43,294 nucleotides of DNA from positions 1-43,294 of the forward strand of contig CALXRJ010000084.1 of the NCBI GenBank assembly GCA_944390615.1. The letters are read 5' to 3'. Each line of letters starts with the position of its first letter. Within the stretch, counting starts at the first letter, position 1. This document shows, piece by piece, positions 7,554-16,174 of this stretch. Position numbers and translations under genes: made by a program. Under the pieces are notes generated by a model. The model worked only from the letters and a program-made list of their open reading frames with translations. It searched no databases and had not been told where the DNA came from. Origin of the DNA: an uncultured Clostridia bacterium (lineage in GTDB: Bacteria; Bacillota; Clostridia; TANB77; CAG-508).

Positions 7554-8597
7554 ATGATATCTTTTTTTGCAAACTTATTTGGATATGTTCTGAATTTTTT
7601 ATACGAAATTGTTGGTAATTTTGGTTGGGCAATCATTTTATTTTCCATCCTTGTAAAAATAATCATGTTACCAATTTCCATTAAGCAACAAAAAACCCTG
7701 AAAAAAAGTCAAAAAATCAATGACGAAATGAAGCAAATCCAATTTAAATATAAAAACGATCCAGAAAAAATGAACCAAGAAGTAATGGCATTATATAAAA
7801 GGGAAAATTTGAGCCCTTTTTCCGGATGTTTTAGTGCCATAGTACAATTAGTCTTATTATTTGCAGTATTTTATTTAGTACGTTCACCACTTACTTATAT
7901 GAAAAAAGTAGATCCAGAAGTAATCTCTCAATTAGAGGCTGTTGTACAAGAACAAGGGTACACAAGTAACTATAGAGAAATTGCTGTTATTAATTACATA
8001 AATAATCTTGAAAATCAAGAAACCGTAGAAGATGCAAATATTCAAGAAAATCAAGATTCTGTTGAAAATCAAGAAAATCTTACTACACCAGAAGAAGCTA
8101 TAACAGAGAACCAAGAAGATAGTAGTCAAGTAAGTGAAACAGATGAACCAAACAATACTGAAAATGAGGATGAAAGTTTTAATATTTACGAATATATGGA
8201 TGAAATTTATATAAATATGGATTTTTTAGGACTTGATTTAAGTAAAGTTCCGACTGAAAATTTAGACAATTTGCAAGTTCTTATTATCCCAGCTTTATAC
8301 GTAATTTCATCTATCATATCTATCAAGTTATCAACGAACTCGATGAACAAGAAAAAATCTAACAAATTGATAGGTGATGGATCGGAAAAAGAAGAAAAAG
8401 ATGAGTATGATGCTATGGCACAAGCCAATAAAAGTATGTCATATTTTACACCAATCATGTCAATTTGTATTGCTTGTATTGCACCATTAGGATTAGCTTT
8501 ATATTGGCTAATTAATAATATTTTAATGATTTTTGAAAGAATAATTTTAAATAAAGTTTTAAAAGATGATAAAAAGGAAAAAAAAAATAATGCCTAA
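7554..8597 (+). CDS. yidC: Membrane protein insertase YidC/Oxa1 family with acidic insertion
   Basis: Inserts membrane proteins alone or with the Sec translocon. The conserved Oxa1 core is visible: NFGWAIILFSILVKIIMLPI (first core helix, residues about 22-41), the basic cytoplasmic hairpin (KQQKTLKKSQKINDEMKQIQ) and FSGCFSAIVQLVLLFAVFYLV. After the next loop comes a region of about 75 residues (about 148-222) rich in Glu, Gln and Asn, then the final helices. The usual lipoprotein signal with cysteine is absent, as in many Clostridia. The acidic insert is longer than in typical YidC and would face outside. A GGAGGG Shine-Dalgarno precedes ATG 7554. Confidence 0.95.
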   Translation: MISFFANLFGYVLNFLYEIVGNFGWAIILFSILVKIIMLPISIKQQKTLKKSQKINDEMKQIQFKYKNDPEKMNQEVMALYKRENLSPFSGCFSAIVQLVLLFAVFYLVRSPLTYMKKVDPEVISQLEAVVQEQGYTSNYREIAVINYINNLENQETVEDANIQENQDSVENQENLTTPEEAITENQEDSSQVSETDEPNNTENEDESFNIYEYMDEIYINMDFLGLDLSKVPTENLDNLQVLIIPALYVISSIISIKLSTNSMNKKKSNKLIGDGSEKEEKDEYDAMAQANKSMSYFTPIMSICIACIAPLGLALYWLINNILMIFERIILNKVLKDDKKEKKNNA

Positions 8598-9315
8598 AGA
8601 TAGTATTATTTCAGAAGGAAAAACGACGAATGAAGCAATTGAAAACGGTTTAAAAATATTAAAAGTTTCTAAAAATAATGTCAATATAAAAATTTTAGAA
8701 AACGAAGAAAAAAGAAGCTTTTTCAGTATTCTCGCACCAAGAGTGGTAAAAGTAGAATTAACATTAAAAGAAAACCATGAAAATTTACCAAATCATAAAG
8801 AACCTTTCAAAGAAGAAAGAAGTGAAACACATAAAAAAGAAATGGTTCCTATCTCTACGGAAAATATAGAAAAAGCAGAAACAGATACCAAACGATTTTT
8901 AGAAGAATTTTTAAAACAAATTGGACAAGAAATTACTTTTAGCATAAAAAAAGACGATTTAGGGCTAGAAATTACAATAAATGGAAAAGAATCGGGGATT
9001 TTGATTGGATATAGAGGAGAAACTCTATATGCGCTTCAATCCATTCTTTCAGCAGTTGCGAATAAGAATAGCAATCAAAAAATAAGAATTTTATTAGACA
9101 TAGAAAATTATAAACAAAAACGCGAAAAAACATTACAAGATTTAGCAATAAAAGTAGCTAAAACAGTAGAAAGAACTAAAAAGCGTGTTATACTAGAACC
9201 AATGCAAGCATATGAAAGAAAAATTATACATGCAGCATTACAAAATTCTTCTAAAGTAAAAACAGAAAGTATTGGCGAAGAGCCTAGAAGAAGAGTTGTA
9301 ATCAGTTTAAAATAA
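8590..9315 (+). CDS. khpB: RNA-binding protein KhpB (Jag)
   Basis: KH-R3H RNA-binding protein that works with KhpA and affects cell division and elongation in Gram-positive bacteria. It has an N-terminal Jag-N domain (SIISEGKTTNEAIENGLKIL), an acidic linker, a KH domain with the GYRGETLYALQSILS loop (about residues 140-160 of the short form), and a C-terminal R3H-like segment ending EEPRRRVVISLK. The ATG at 8590 gives 241 residues and overlaps yidC by 8 bases. An upstream ATG at 8566 is possible but has no Shine-Dalgarno and would add an unusual lysine run. Confidence 0.93.
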   Translation: MPKDSIISEGKTTNEAIENGLKILKVSKNNVNIKILENEEKRSFFSILAPRVVKVELTLKENHENLPNHKEPFKEERSETHKKEMVPISTENIEKAETDTKRFLEEFLKQIGQEITFSIKKDDLGLEITINGKESGILIGYRGETLYALQSILSAVANKNSNQKIRILLDIENYKQKREKTLQDLAIKVAKTVERTKKRVILEPMQAYERKIIHAALQNSSKVKTESIGEEPRRRVVISLK

Positions 9316-9332
9316 TTAAATTTAAGAATCAG

Positions 9333-9384
9333 AAGTCAAAGTTCCGATTTTAATCCAAAAGATTAATGGAATTTTGACTTTTTT
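9333..9384 (+). terminator. Rho-independent terminator after khpB
   Basis: AAGTCAAAGTTCC (9333-9345) pairs with GGAATTTTGACTT (9368-9380) with one mismatch, and inner TTAATC pairs with GATTAA. The stem runs into TTTTTT. It closes the rpmH-rnpA-yidD-yidC-khpB operon. Confidence 0.85.
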
Positions 9385-9422
9385 AAAATAAAAAAATAGG
9401 TAAAAAAGAAAGGTGAAAATAT

Positions 9423-10791
9423 ATGAGTACAATAGCATCAATCTCTACGGCTCCACGGAATTGGAGGAATTGGAATTATTCGAATAAGTGGAGAAAATAC
9501 ATTTAGCATATTGGAAAAAATTTTTCAAGCTAAAAATCCAAAAAGCCTAGAAGAAATTTCTGGATATACAATGAAATACGGTTATATAGTAGATCATGAA
9601 ACGATAATCGATGAAGTACTAGTTTCTTATTTTAAGAAACCAAAAAGTTATACAACAGAAGATATGTGTGAGATTAATTCACATGGTGGAAATGTAATTA
9701 TGCGTAAGATTTTAGAGCTTTGTTTAAAAAATGGAGCAGAACTTGCTGAGCCTGGAGAATTTACCAAAAGAGCTTTTTTAAACGGAAGAATTGATTTATC
9801 ACAAGCAGAATCTGTAATTGATATTATAAATGCGAAAACAGACAGAGAAGCAAAAGAAGGGATAAAACAATTAGAAGGATTTTTAGCCAAAGAAATAAAA
9901 GAAATAAAAAACAAGGTATTAGACATTATGACTAATATAGAAGTTTCAATTGATTATCCAGAATATGACACGCCAGAAATAATGGAAGAAGAATTAAAAA
10001 CTAAAATGAATGTTGTTTTAAAGAAACTAGAAGATTTGGAAAAATCCTTTGCCAATGGAAAAATCATAAAAGAAGGAATCAAAACAGCCATTATTGGTAG
10101 ACCTAATGCTGGCAAGTCTTCACTTTTAAATGCCATTTTAAAAGAAGAGAGAGCAATTGTTACAGAATATGAAGGAACGACAAGAGATACCATAGAAGAA
10201 TTTGTAAATATCAATGGAATTCCACTAAAATTAATAGATACGGCAGGTATTCGAAAAACACAAAATGAAATTGAAAAGATTGGAATTGAGAAATCAAAAA
10301 AAATAGCAAAAGAGGCAGATTTAATAATTTTTATTATAGATTCTAGTAAAGATATAACACAAGAAGATTATGAAATTCTGGATACAATGCAGCCAGATAA
10401 AACAATTGTCATATTAAACAAAATAGATTTAGGGCAAAAAATAGATAGAAATACAGAAAAAATCAATAAATTTCATCATGTAATTGATATGTCAGCATTA
10501 AAAAGAAAAGGTTTACAGGAACTCTATGAAAAAATAACAGAATTATTTAATTTAAATGAAATTAACGTGGAAAATGATATTGTTATTACAAATGAAAGGC
10601 ATAAAAATCAAATTCAAAAAGCCATTCAAAATTTAAAAAAGGCAAAAGAAAGTTTAGATAAAAAAATGCCAATTGATATTATTGCCATTAGTTTAAAAGA
10701 TGTTTTAATGAATTTAGGAGAAATTACAGGAGAAGAAGCAAGCGAAGAAATTATTCATGAAATTTTTGCAAGATTTTGTTTAGGAAAATAA
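9423..10791 (+). CDS. mnmE: tRNA modification GTPase MnmE, read through a +1 frameshift at CGG-A
   Basis: With MnmG it installs the 5-carboxymethylaminomethyl (or related) group on wobble U34 of tRNAs for Lys, Glu, Gln, Arg, Leu and Gly. ATG 9423 opens MSTIASISTAP, the family start. The next zero-frame codon is CGG and that frame ends at TAG 9504. Skipping the C at 9456 gives GGA ATT GGA and the conserved GIGGIGIIRISGENTF, and the protein then runs intact to 10791. Total length would be 455 residues, the family norm. The G domain has GRPNAGKSS, TTRDT, DTAGI and NKID, and the C-terminal motif is FCLGK with its conserved Cys. A downstream TTG (9511) could start a form lacking the N-terminal folate-binding segment, but the fit of the upstream part argues for frameshifting. 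An indel error is the dull alternative. Confidence 0.93.
9456..9459 (+). other. Candidate +1 frameshift site CGG-A in mnmE (codon 12)
   Basis: Zero frame reads GCT CCA CGG AAT; the continuing frame reads GGA ATT GGA. Skipping the C inserts Gly exactly where MnmE proteins have the conserved glycine after STAP or STP. No Shine-Dalgarno-like or slippery heptamer is evident upstream. A GGAGG lies just downstream. Confidence 0.75.
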
Positions 10792-11117
10792 TCTAAGTCA
10801 AAAGTCTTAAAATCAAAAATAAGCGTTTTTTTTGTAAAAACAAAGTAATTATACAAAAAAACAAAAAACAAAAAATAAATCGATTTTGAGAGATAATTTA
10901 AATGTATCAAAAATTTTTAGAAAAGAGTAACACACAGGTAAACTGATTATGCAAACATATAAAAAACAAAATTTCTTGTTCCACAAAGAAGAAAAATTGG
11001 AAAATTTTGGAATACAAATTCGTACACAAAAATCTTCTAAGTGTACACATAAAAGGGATAGAAGAAATTTAAAAAAGAGCAAAATTGAAAATAAAAATAG
11101 AAAGGAATGTAAATAAG
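10792..11117. other. Intergenic region between mnmE and mnmG
   Basis: About 326 bases, A-rich and without a convincing gene. A 55-codon frame at 10949-11116, rich in Lys, has no Shine-Dalgarno and no recognisable domain. No hairpin with a U tract was found, so mnmE and mnmG may be on one transcript. Nothing else can be supported here. Confidence 0.5.
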
Positions 11118-13007
11118 ATGAGTTATTTTGCAGGGGAATATGATGTAGCAGATATTGGAGCAGGACATGCTGGATGCGAAGCAGCTTTAGCTTCAGCACG
11201 ATTAGGCATGAAAACATTAGTATTTTCAATTAGTTTAGAAGCAGTTGCTAATATGCCTTGTAATCCTCATATTGGAGGAAGTTCAAAAGGCCATTTAGTA
11301 AGAGAAATTGATTGTCTTGGTGGAGAGATGGGAAAAAATATTGATAAAACGATGATACAAATAAAAATGCTAAATACTTCTAAGGGACCGGCTGTTCATT
11401 CCTTAAGAGCACAAGCAGATAGAAAAAAATATCAAATGGAAATGAAACATACCTTGGAAAAACAGCAGAATTTAGAATTAAAACAAGCTGAAATTGTAAA
11501 AATTACAGTCGAAGATGGAAAAGTGAAGGCAATTGAAACAGATTTAGGAGCAATTTATCAGATAAAGAGTCTAATTGTTGCAACTGGCACCTATTTAAGT
11601 GGAAAAATTTTCATTGGGGAATATGCTAAAGAAAGTGGGCCTGACGGAGTATTTCCAGCTAATAAATTATCAAAATCTTTAGAAGATTTAGGAATTGAAT
11701 TGATAAGATTTAAAACAGGCACTCCAGCTAGAATTAATAGAAAAAGTATTGATTTTAGTAAAATGGAGATACAAAAAGGAGATCCCAATATTGTACCATT
11801 TTCTTTAGATGATGAAGTGAGAGATTTTGAGCAACAAGATTGCTATTTAACTTATACCAATGAAAAAACACACAAAATAATTAGAGAAAATTTACATCGT
11901 TCGCCACTTTTTGCAGGTGTGATAGAAGGAACTGGGCCTAGATATTGCCCTTCAATCGAAGATAAAGTAGTTAGATTTAGTGATAAACCAAGACATCAAG
12001 TTTTTGTTGAACCAATTGGTACTGATACAGATGAAATGTATATTCAAGGAATGAGTTCTTCTCTTCCAGAGGATGTGCAAATCGCCATGTATCGAACGAT
12101 TCCTGGCCTAGAACATTGTGAGTTTACCAGACCTGCCTATGCCATCGAATATGATTGTATTGATCCAGCTAAACTAAAACTTTCTTTAGAATATAAAGAT
12201 ATTGAAGGATTATTTTTCGCAGGACAAATTAATGGAACGTCTGGCTATGAAGAAGCAGCTTGTCAAGGTTTAATTGCTGGAATAAATAGTAGTTTAAAGA
12301 TCAAAGGGAAAGATCCACTGATTTTAGATAGAACACAGGGATATATTGGTGTTTTAATTGATGATATTGTAACAAAAGGAACGAATGAACCATACAGAAT
12401 GATGACTTCTCGTGCGGAATATAGACTTTTGTTACGTCAAGATAATGCAGATTTAAGACTAACACAAATTGGATATCAAATTGGTTTAATATCAGAAGAA
12501 AGATATCAAAAATTCTTAAAAAAGAAAGAAAATATCGAAAAAGAAATCAATCGATTGAAACAAACAGTAGTAAAACCCACAGAACAAACCAATGAATTTC
12601 TTACTAAGAAAGGAACGACTATCATTTCAACTGGTGTAAAATTAGCTGATTTACTAAAAAGAACAGAAATTACTTATGAAGATTTAAAAGAAATTGATCA
12701 GCAAAGACCAGAACTATCACAACAAGAAAAAGAAGAAGTTGAAATACAAATTAAATATGAAGGTTATATCAAAATGGAAGAAGAGCAAGTAGCAAAATTC
12801 AAAAAAATGGAAAGTAAAGCTCTTTCAGATAAAATTTGTTATCAAGAAATAAAAGGATTAAGATTAGAAGCAAGACAAAAATTAAATAAAATAAAACCAA
12901 TATCAATCGGACAGGCTTCTAGGATTTCAGGGGTTTCCCCAGCAGATATTAATGTACTTTTAATTTATTTGCAGATGCAAAGCAAAGAGCAAAATCAATC
13001 AAATTAA
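11118..13007 (+). CDS. mnmG: tRNA uridine-5-carboxymethylaminomethyl modification enzyme MnmG (GidA)
   Basis: FAD enzyme that pairs with MnmE in a heterotetramer to modify wobble uridines. ATG 11118 gives 629 residues, the usual length. The dinucleotide fold DIGAGHAGCEAALASARLG is at the N-terminus, followed by the signatures CNPHIGGSSKGHLVREIDCL and FAGQINGTSGYEEAACQGLI. The tRNA-binding C-terminus ends with ISGVSPADINVLLIYLQ. The start was placed at 11118 because AAAGGAA precedes it; the upstream in-frame codons are Lys- and Asn-rich and not conserved. Having both partners intact supports MnmE being functional despite its frame break. No in-frame CGG codon. Confidence 0.97.
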   Translation: MSYFAGEYDVADIGAGHAGCEAALASARLGMKTLVFSISLEAVANMPCNPHIGGSSKGHLVREIDCLGGEMGKNIDKTMIQIKMLNTSKGPAVHSLRAQADRKKYQMEMKHTLEKQQNLELKQAEIVKITVEDGKVKAIETDLGAIYQIKSLIVATGTYLSGKIFIGEYAKESGPDGVFPANKLSKSLEDLGIELIRFKTGTPARINRKSIDFSKMEIQKGDPNIVPFSLDDEVRDFEQQDCYLTYTNEKTHKIIRENLHRSPLFAGVIEGTGPRYCPSIEDKVVRFSDKPRHQVFVEPIGTDTDEMYIQGMSSSLPEDVQIAMYRTIPGLEHCEFTRPAYAIEYDCIDPAKLKLSLEYKDIEGLFFAGQINGTSGYEEAACQGLIAGINSSLKIKGKDPLILDRTQGYIGVLIDDIVTKGTNEPYRMMTSRAEYRLLLRQDNADLRLTQIGYQIGLISEERYQKFLKKKENIEKEINRLKQTVVKPTEQTNEFLTKKGTTIISTGVKLADLLKRTEITYEDLKEIDQQRPELSQQEKEEVEIQIKYEGYIKMEEEQVAKFKKMESKALSDKICYQEIKGLRLEARQKLNKIKPISIGQASRISGVSPADINVLLIYLQMQSKEQNQSN

Positions 13008-13024
13008 GAAAGAAAGGATTTAAG

Positions 13025-13744
13025 ATGAAAGAGGATTTTGAAGCATATTTAACGGAGATGTTACAAGAAATGAATATAGAAATTAAAAAAAAGCAAGTAA
13101 ATCAGTTTTATGAATATATGAATTTACTTTTAGCATGGAATGAAAAAATTAATTTAACTGCTATTACAGAACAAAAAGCTATTATTTTGAAGCATTTTGT
13201 GGATTCTTTGACAATTTTAAAGGATTTAACAACCCAGCAAAAGATTGTAGATATAGGAACAGGAGCTGGATTTCCCGGAATACCACTTGCCATTATGGAT
13301 CCAACAAACCATTTTACATTAGTGGATTCTTTAAATAAGAGAATTAGCTTTTTAAATGAAGTAAAAGAAAAACTAAATTTAAAAAATATAGAAACAATTC
13401 ATTTAAGAGCAGAAGAATTGGGACAAAATAAATTTTATAGGGAAAAATATGATATAGCAGTATCAAGAGCAGTAGCAAATTTAACAGTACTTGCCGAATA
13501 TTTACTTCCCACTGTCAAAGTGGGGGGCAAGATAATTTGCATGAAAGGAAGTCAAATTGAACAAGAATTGAAAGAGGCGGAATTTGCTATAAAAGAATTA
13601 GGTGGAACAGTAGCTAGCCAAAAAGAATTTTATTTACCACAGACAGACATGAAAAGAAATATTATTGTAATCCAAAAAGTAAAAAATACTGCTCTCAAGT
13701 ATCCGAGAAAAGCAGGATTACCTTCCAAACAACCTTTAAGATAA
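13025..13744 (+). CDS. rsmG: 16S rRNA (guanine-527-N7) methyltransferase RsmG (GidB)
   Basis: SAM-dependent methyltransferase acting on G527 of 16S rRNA. The 239-residue protein has the GidB signature NEKINLTAITE near residue 40, the SAM-binding motif VDIGTGAGFPGIPLAI at about residues 76-91, and the typical C-terminal YPRKAGLPSKQPL. An AGAAAGGA Shine-Dalgarno precedes ATG 13025, 17 bases after the mnmG stop, so both are in one operon. Confidence 0.96.
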   Translation: MKEDFEAYLTEMLQEMNIEIKKKQVNQFYEYMNLLLAWNEKINLTAITEQKAIILKHFVDSLTILKDLTTQQKIVDIGTGAGFPGIPLAIMDPTNHFTLVDSLNKRISFLNEVKEKLNLKNIETIHLRAEELGQNKFYREKYDIAVSRAVANLTVLAEYLLPTVKVGGKIICMKGSQIEQELKEAEFAIKELGGTVASQKEFYLPQTDMKRNIIVIQKVKNTALKYPRKAGLPSKQPLR

Positions 13745-13784
13745 ACATAGAAGGAATAGGATTTGGATAAAGTTTTATAAAAAG

Positions 13785-13866
13785 AGAATGTATGTTATAG
13801 GAATCAAAGGAAAAATGCAAACATGTAGTTTTCTATTATTTCCTACAACATACATTCTTTTTTTGT
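13785..13866 (+). terminator. Long rho-independent terminator after rsmG
   Basis: AGAATGTATGTT (13785-13796) pairs perfectly with AACATACATTCT (13847-13858). Inner TAGGAA pairs with TTCCTA, and a third short pairing closes the loop. The stem runs into seven T. It ends the mnmE-mnmG-rsmG operon. Confidence 0.85.
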
Positions 13867-13869
13867 ACT

Positions 13870-14250
13870 TTTTATAATGATAAAAGAAATTTGAAGTCGC
13901 ATCTAAAATTTGGCAAGCTTATTTTTCAAAAATAATTTATAAAAAGTCTGCTCAAGTTTCAGTTTTATTTGTAAATTTTGCTTTTTTTTAAAAACGTAAC
14001 TGCGCAAACCCGCATACGTCTAAGCAATTAGACCACTATATTTGTGGAACAATTGCGTGGAACACAAGTATCCGCAAGCAAAACTATTAGTATGATTGTC
14101 GTATTTTGTCGAATGGTAAAACCAATATGTAAACTTTTACTAAAAGAGAATAAAAAAAAAAAAAATAATAATAACCATTTGAGGCTTCTCTGCAATATGA
14201 ATACACCGTAAATAGTAATTTAGGTAAAAGAAATTTTTGAAAATTTAAGA
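13870..14250. other. Non-coding region before parA with a GC-richer, structured island
   Basis: No gene is supported here; noc, often found in this place, is absent. Bases about 13990-14090 are richer in G+C than their surroundings and contain several short stems. One is the perfect hairpin GTCTAAGCAATTAGAC with a GCAA tetraloop, another is GCG/CGC, and a third is a bulged TGCG/CGCA stem. Two direct copies of GTGGAACA lie at 14044-14051 and 14057-14064; this resembles half of a parS-type site, but no full inverted copy is present. A small RNA or a decayed gene are both possible. Confidence 0.35.
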
Positions 14251-14258
14251 AAATAATA

Positions 14259-14287
14259 TTGACATATGATAAATATTTGTATATTAT
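14259..14287 (+). promoter_or_regulatory. Promoter of the parA-parB operon
   Basis: A perfect TTGACA (14259-14264) is followed after 17 bases by TATTAT (14282-14287). It lies 90 bases upstream of the parA start codon in otherwise AT-rich sequence. Confidence 0.78.
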
Positions 14288-14376
14288 AAATATATTAAAA
14301 AAGCGGTAAATATAACCAAAAACGAGTTTACATAAAACTAAACATAAAGAAAAAAGATCTAATGGGAGGGAGTAAA

Positions 14377-15165
14377 TTGGGAAAAATAATAGCAGTAGCC
14401 AATCAAAAAGGTGGGGTAGGCAAAACCACAACAACCATTAATTTAAGTACAATTTTAGCCAAGAAAGGAAAAAAAGTTTTATTGATCGATACAGATCCAC
14501 AAGGAAATGCCACAAGTGGTCTTGGAATTGACAAAGAAATAGATTTATCTACCTATGATTTATTAGTTACAGAAGTTGGAGCAGAAGAAATTATACAAGA
14601 AACCGGCATAAAGAATTTGAGCATTTCTCCTTCAAATATGAATTTAGCGGGAGCAGAAGTTCAATTAGTTTCGATGATGTCAAGAGAAAAAAGAATGAAA
14701 GAAAAATTAGATGTCATTAAAGATGATTATGATTTTATACTAATCGATTGTCCTCCATCTTTAGGATTGATTACCTTAAATGCCTTTACAGCAGCAGACA
14801 GTGTATTGATTCCGGTACAATGTGAGTATTATGCTTTAGAAGGATTAGGACAACTTTTAAATACAGTAGAGCTAGTAAGAAAACATCTCAATAAAAATTT
14901 ATATGTTGAAGGAGCTCTTTTAACCATGTATGATATCAGAACCAATCTTGCCAATCAAGTAGTAAAAGAAGTAAAAAGGTTTTTCCAAAACAAAGTGTAT
15001 AAGACAGTTATTCCTAGAAATGTAAGAGTCAGTGAGGCACCAAGTTATGGCATGCCAATCACTATCTATGACCCTAAATCAAAAGGAGCCAGGAGCTATG
15101 AGAAATTTACAAAAGAATTTTTGAAAATAAATGAGCAAGAACTTAAAGCACGAAATAAGGGATAA
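14377..15165 (+). CDS. parA: Chromosome partitioning ATPase ParA (Soj)
   Basis: Deviant Walker A ATPase that works with ParB in origin segregation and regulates DnaA. The first residues (M)GKIIAVANQKGGVGKTTTTI contain the whole P-loop. Further motifs are LLIDTDPQGNATSG and DFILIDCPPSLGL. The TTG at 14377 is chosen because GGGAGG lies an ideal distance before it and the family begins exactly there; an ATG five codons upstream overlaps that Shine-Dalgarno. It encodes 262 residues, a usual Soj length. parB follows 86 bases later. Confidence 0.95.
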   Translation: MGKIIAVANQKGGVGKTTTTINLSTILAKKGKKVLLIDTDPQGNATSGLGIDKEIDLSTYDLLVTEVGAEEIIQETGIKNLSISPSNMNLAGAEVQLVSMMSREKRMKEKLDVIKDDYDFILIDCPPSLGLITLNAFTAADSVLIPVQCEYYALEGLGQLLNTVELVRKHLNKNLYVEGALLTMYDIRTNLANQVVKEVKRFFQNKVYKTVIPRNVRVSEAPSYGMPITIYDPKSKGARSYEKFTKEFLKINEQELKARNKG

Positions 15166-15251
15166 GAAGTAAAAATACACGATTAGTGAACAAACAAAAA
15201 AAAGAAGAAAAAGCTTAAGCTAAAAAGTTTAAGGAAGAAAGGATGATAAAA

Positions 15252-16100
15252 ATGGTAAAAAAAACAGGGCTAGGAAAAGGGTTAGATGCTTTGTTCTCAA
15301 TGCCTGTAGCAGAAGAAGAACAAAAACAAGCAAATGATATTTTAAAAAATTTAAAAATAATTGATATAGAACCAAATAGAGATCAACCGAGAAAGAATTT
15401 TGACGAAGAATCGCTTTCAGAACTAGCAGAATCCATAAAAATGTATGGTGTTATTCAACCAATTGTTGTATCTGAAAAAGATGGCTATTATGCCATTATT
15501 GCAGGAGAAAGAAGATGGAGAGCTGCCAAACAAGCAGGATTAAAAGAAATTCCAGCAATCATTAGAGAAGATGATGCCAGAAAAAATAAGGAAATTTCCT
15601 TAATCGAAAACATGCAAAGAGAAGATTTAAATCCATATGAAAAAGCAGCAGGTATTAGAGCATTAATGGATGATTATCATTTAACCCAAGAAGAAATTGC
15701 CAAAGTTTTAGGAAAAGGAAGAAGCAGTATAGCCAATTCTGTAAGAATATTAAATTTAGCACCAGCTGTATTAGAACTTGCTAAACAAGGGAAATTAACA
15801 GAAGGGCATTGTAAAGCACTACTTTCTATTAGTGATCCTATGAAACAATTTGATATGGCTACAAGAATGATTGAAAAAGGAGAAACTGTAAGGCAAGCTG
15901 AAAAAAAGATGCATCACCAAAAAGTCAATAAAGAAATAGCAGAAAAATACGATATTGTTTATCGAAATATAGAAGATTCATTTCAAAATTTTTTCGGTAC
16001 AAAAGTAAAAATTGATGCAGGGAAAAGAAGTGGAAAAATCATAATTAATTATACCAATAATGATGACCTAGAAAGAATATTAGGATTAATTAACAAATGA
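15252..16100 (+). CDS. parB: Chromosome partitioning protein ParB (Spo0J)
   Basis: parS-binding CTPase that nucleates condensin loading and origin segregation. It begins MVKKTGLGKGLDALFS. Motifs include the CTP-binding IIAGERRWRAAKQAGL and ENMQREDLNPYEKAAG, then the HTH LTQEEIAKVLGKGRSSIANSVRIL, then a short C-terminal dimerisation domain. Total is 282 residues from ATG 15252, with AGAAAGG upstream; an ATG three codons earlier is an alternative. I found no perfect parS palindrome in the window. Confidence 0.95.
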   Translation: MVKKTGLGKGLDALFSMPVAEEEQKQANDILKNLKIIDIEPNRDQPRKNFDEESLSELAESIKMYGVIQPIVVSEKDGYYAIIAGERRWRAAKQAGLKEIPAIIREDDARKNKEISLIENMQREDLNPYEKAAGIRALMDDYHLTQEEIAKVLGKGRSSIANSVRILNLAPAVLELAKQGKLTEGHCKALLSISDPMKQFDMATRMIEKGETVRQAEKKMHHQKVNKEIAEKYDIVYRNIEDSFQNFFGTKVKIDAGKRSGKIIINYTNNDDLERILGLINK

Positions 16101-16174
16101 GTATAGAAAGTGCCAGAAAATAGTAAGGCAAAAATATAGAAATTTACAAAATTAAAAGAAACTAGGAGGAAAAA

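Noticed and set aside
9423..10791. mnmE as a simple pseudogene or sequencing indel
   Set aside because: The break is not in a homopolymer, the rest of the gene is intact with all GTPase motifs, mnmG is intact, and the same CGG-A context recurs in four other genes. An error cannot be fully excluded without reads.
10949..11116. 55-codon Lys-rich frame between mnmE and mnmG
   Set aside because: No Shine-Dalgarno, composition equals the A-rich intergenic DNA, no recognisable domain.
14044..14064. parS site before parA
   Set aside because: Only direct half-site copies GTGGAACA are present; the required inverted arrangement is missing.
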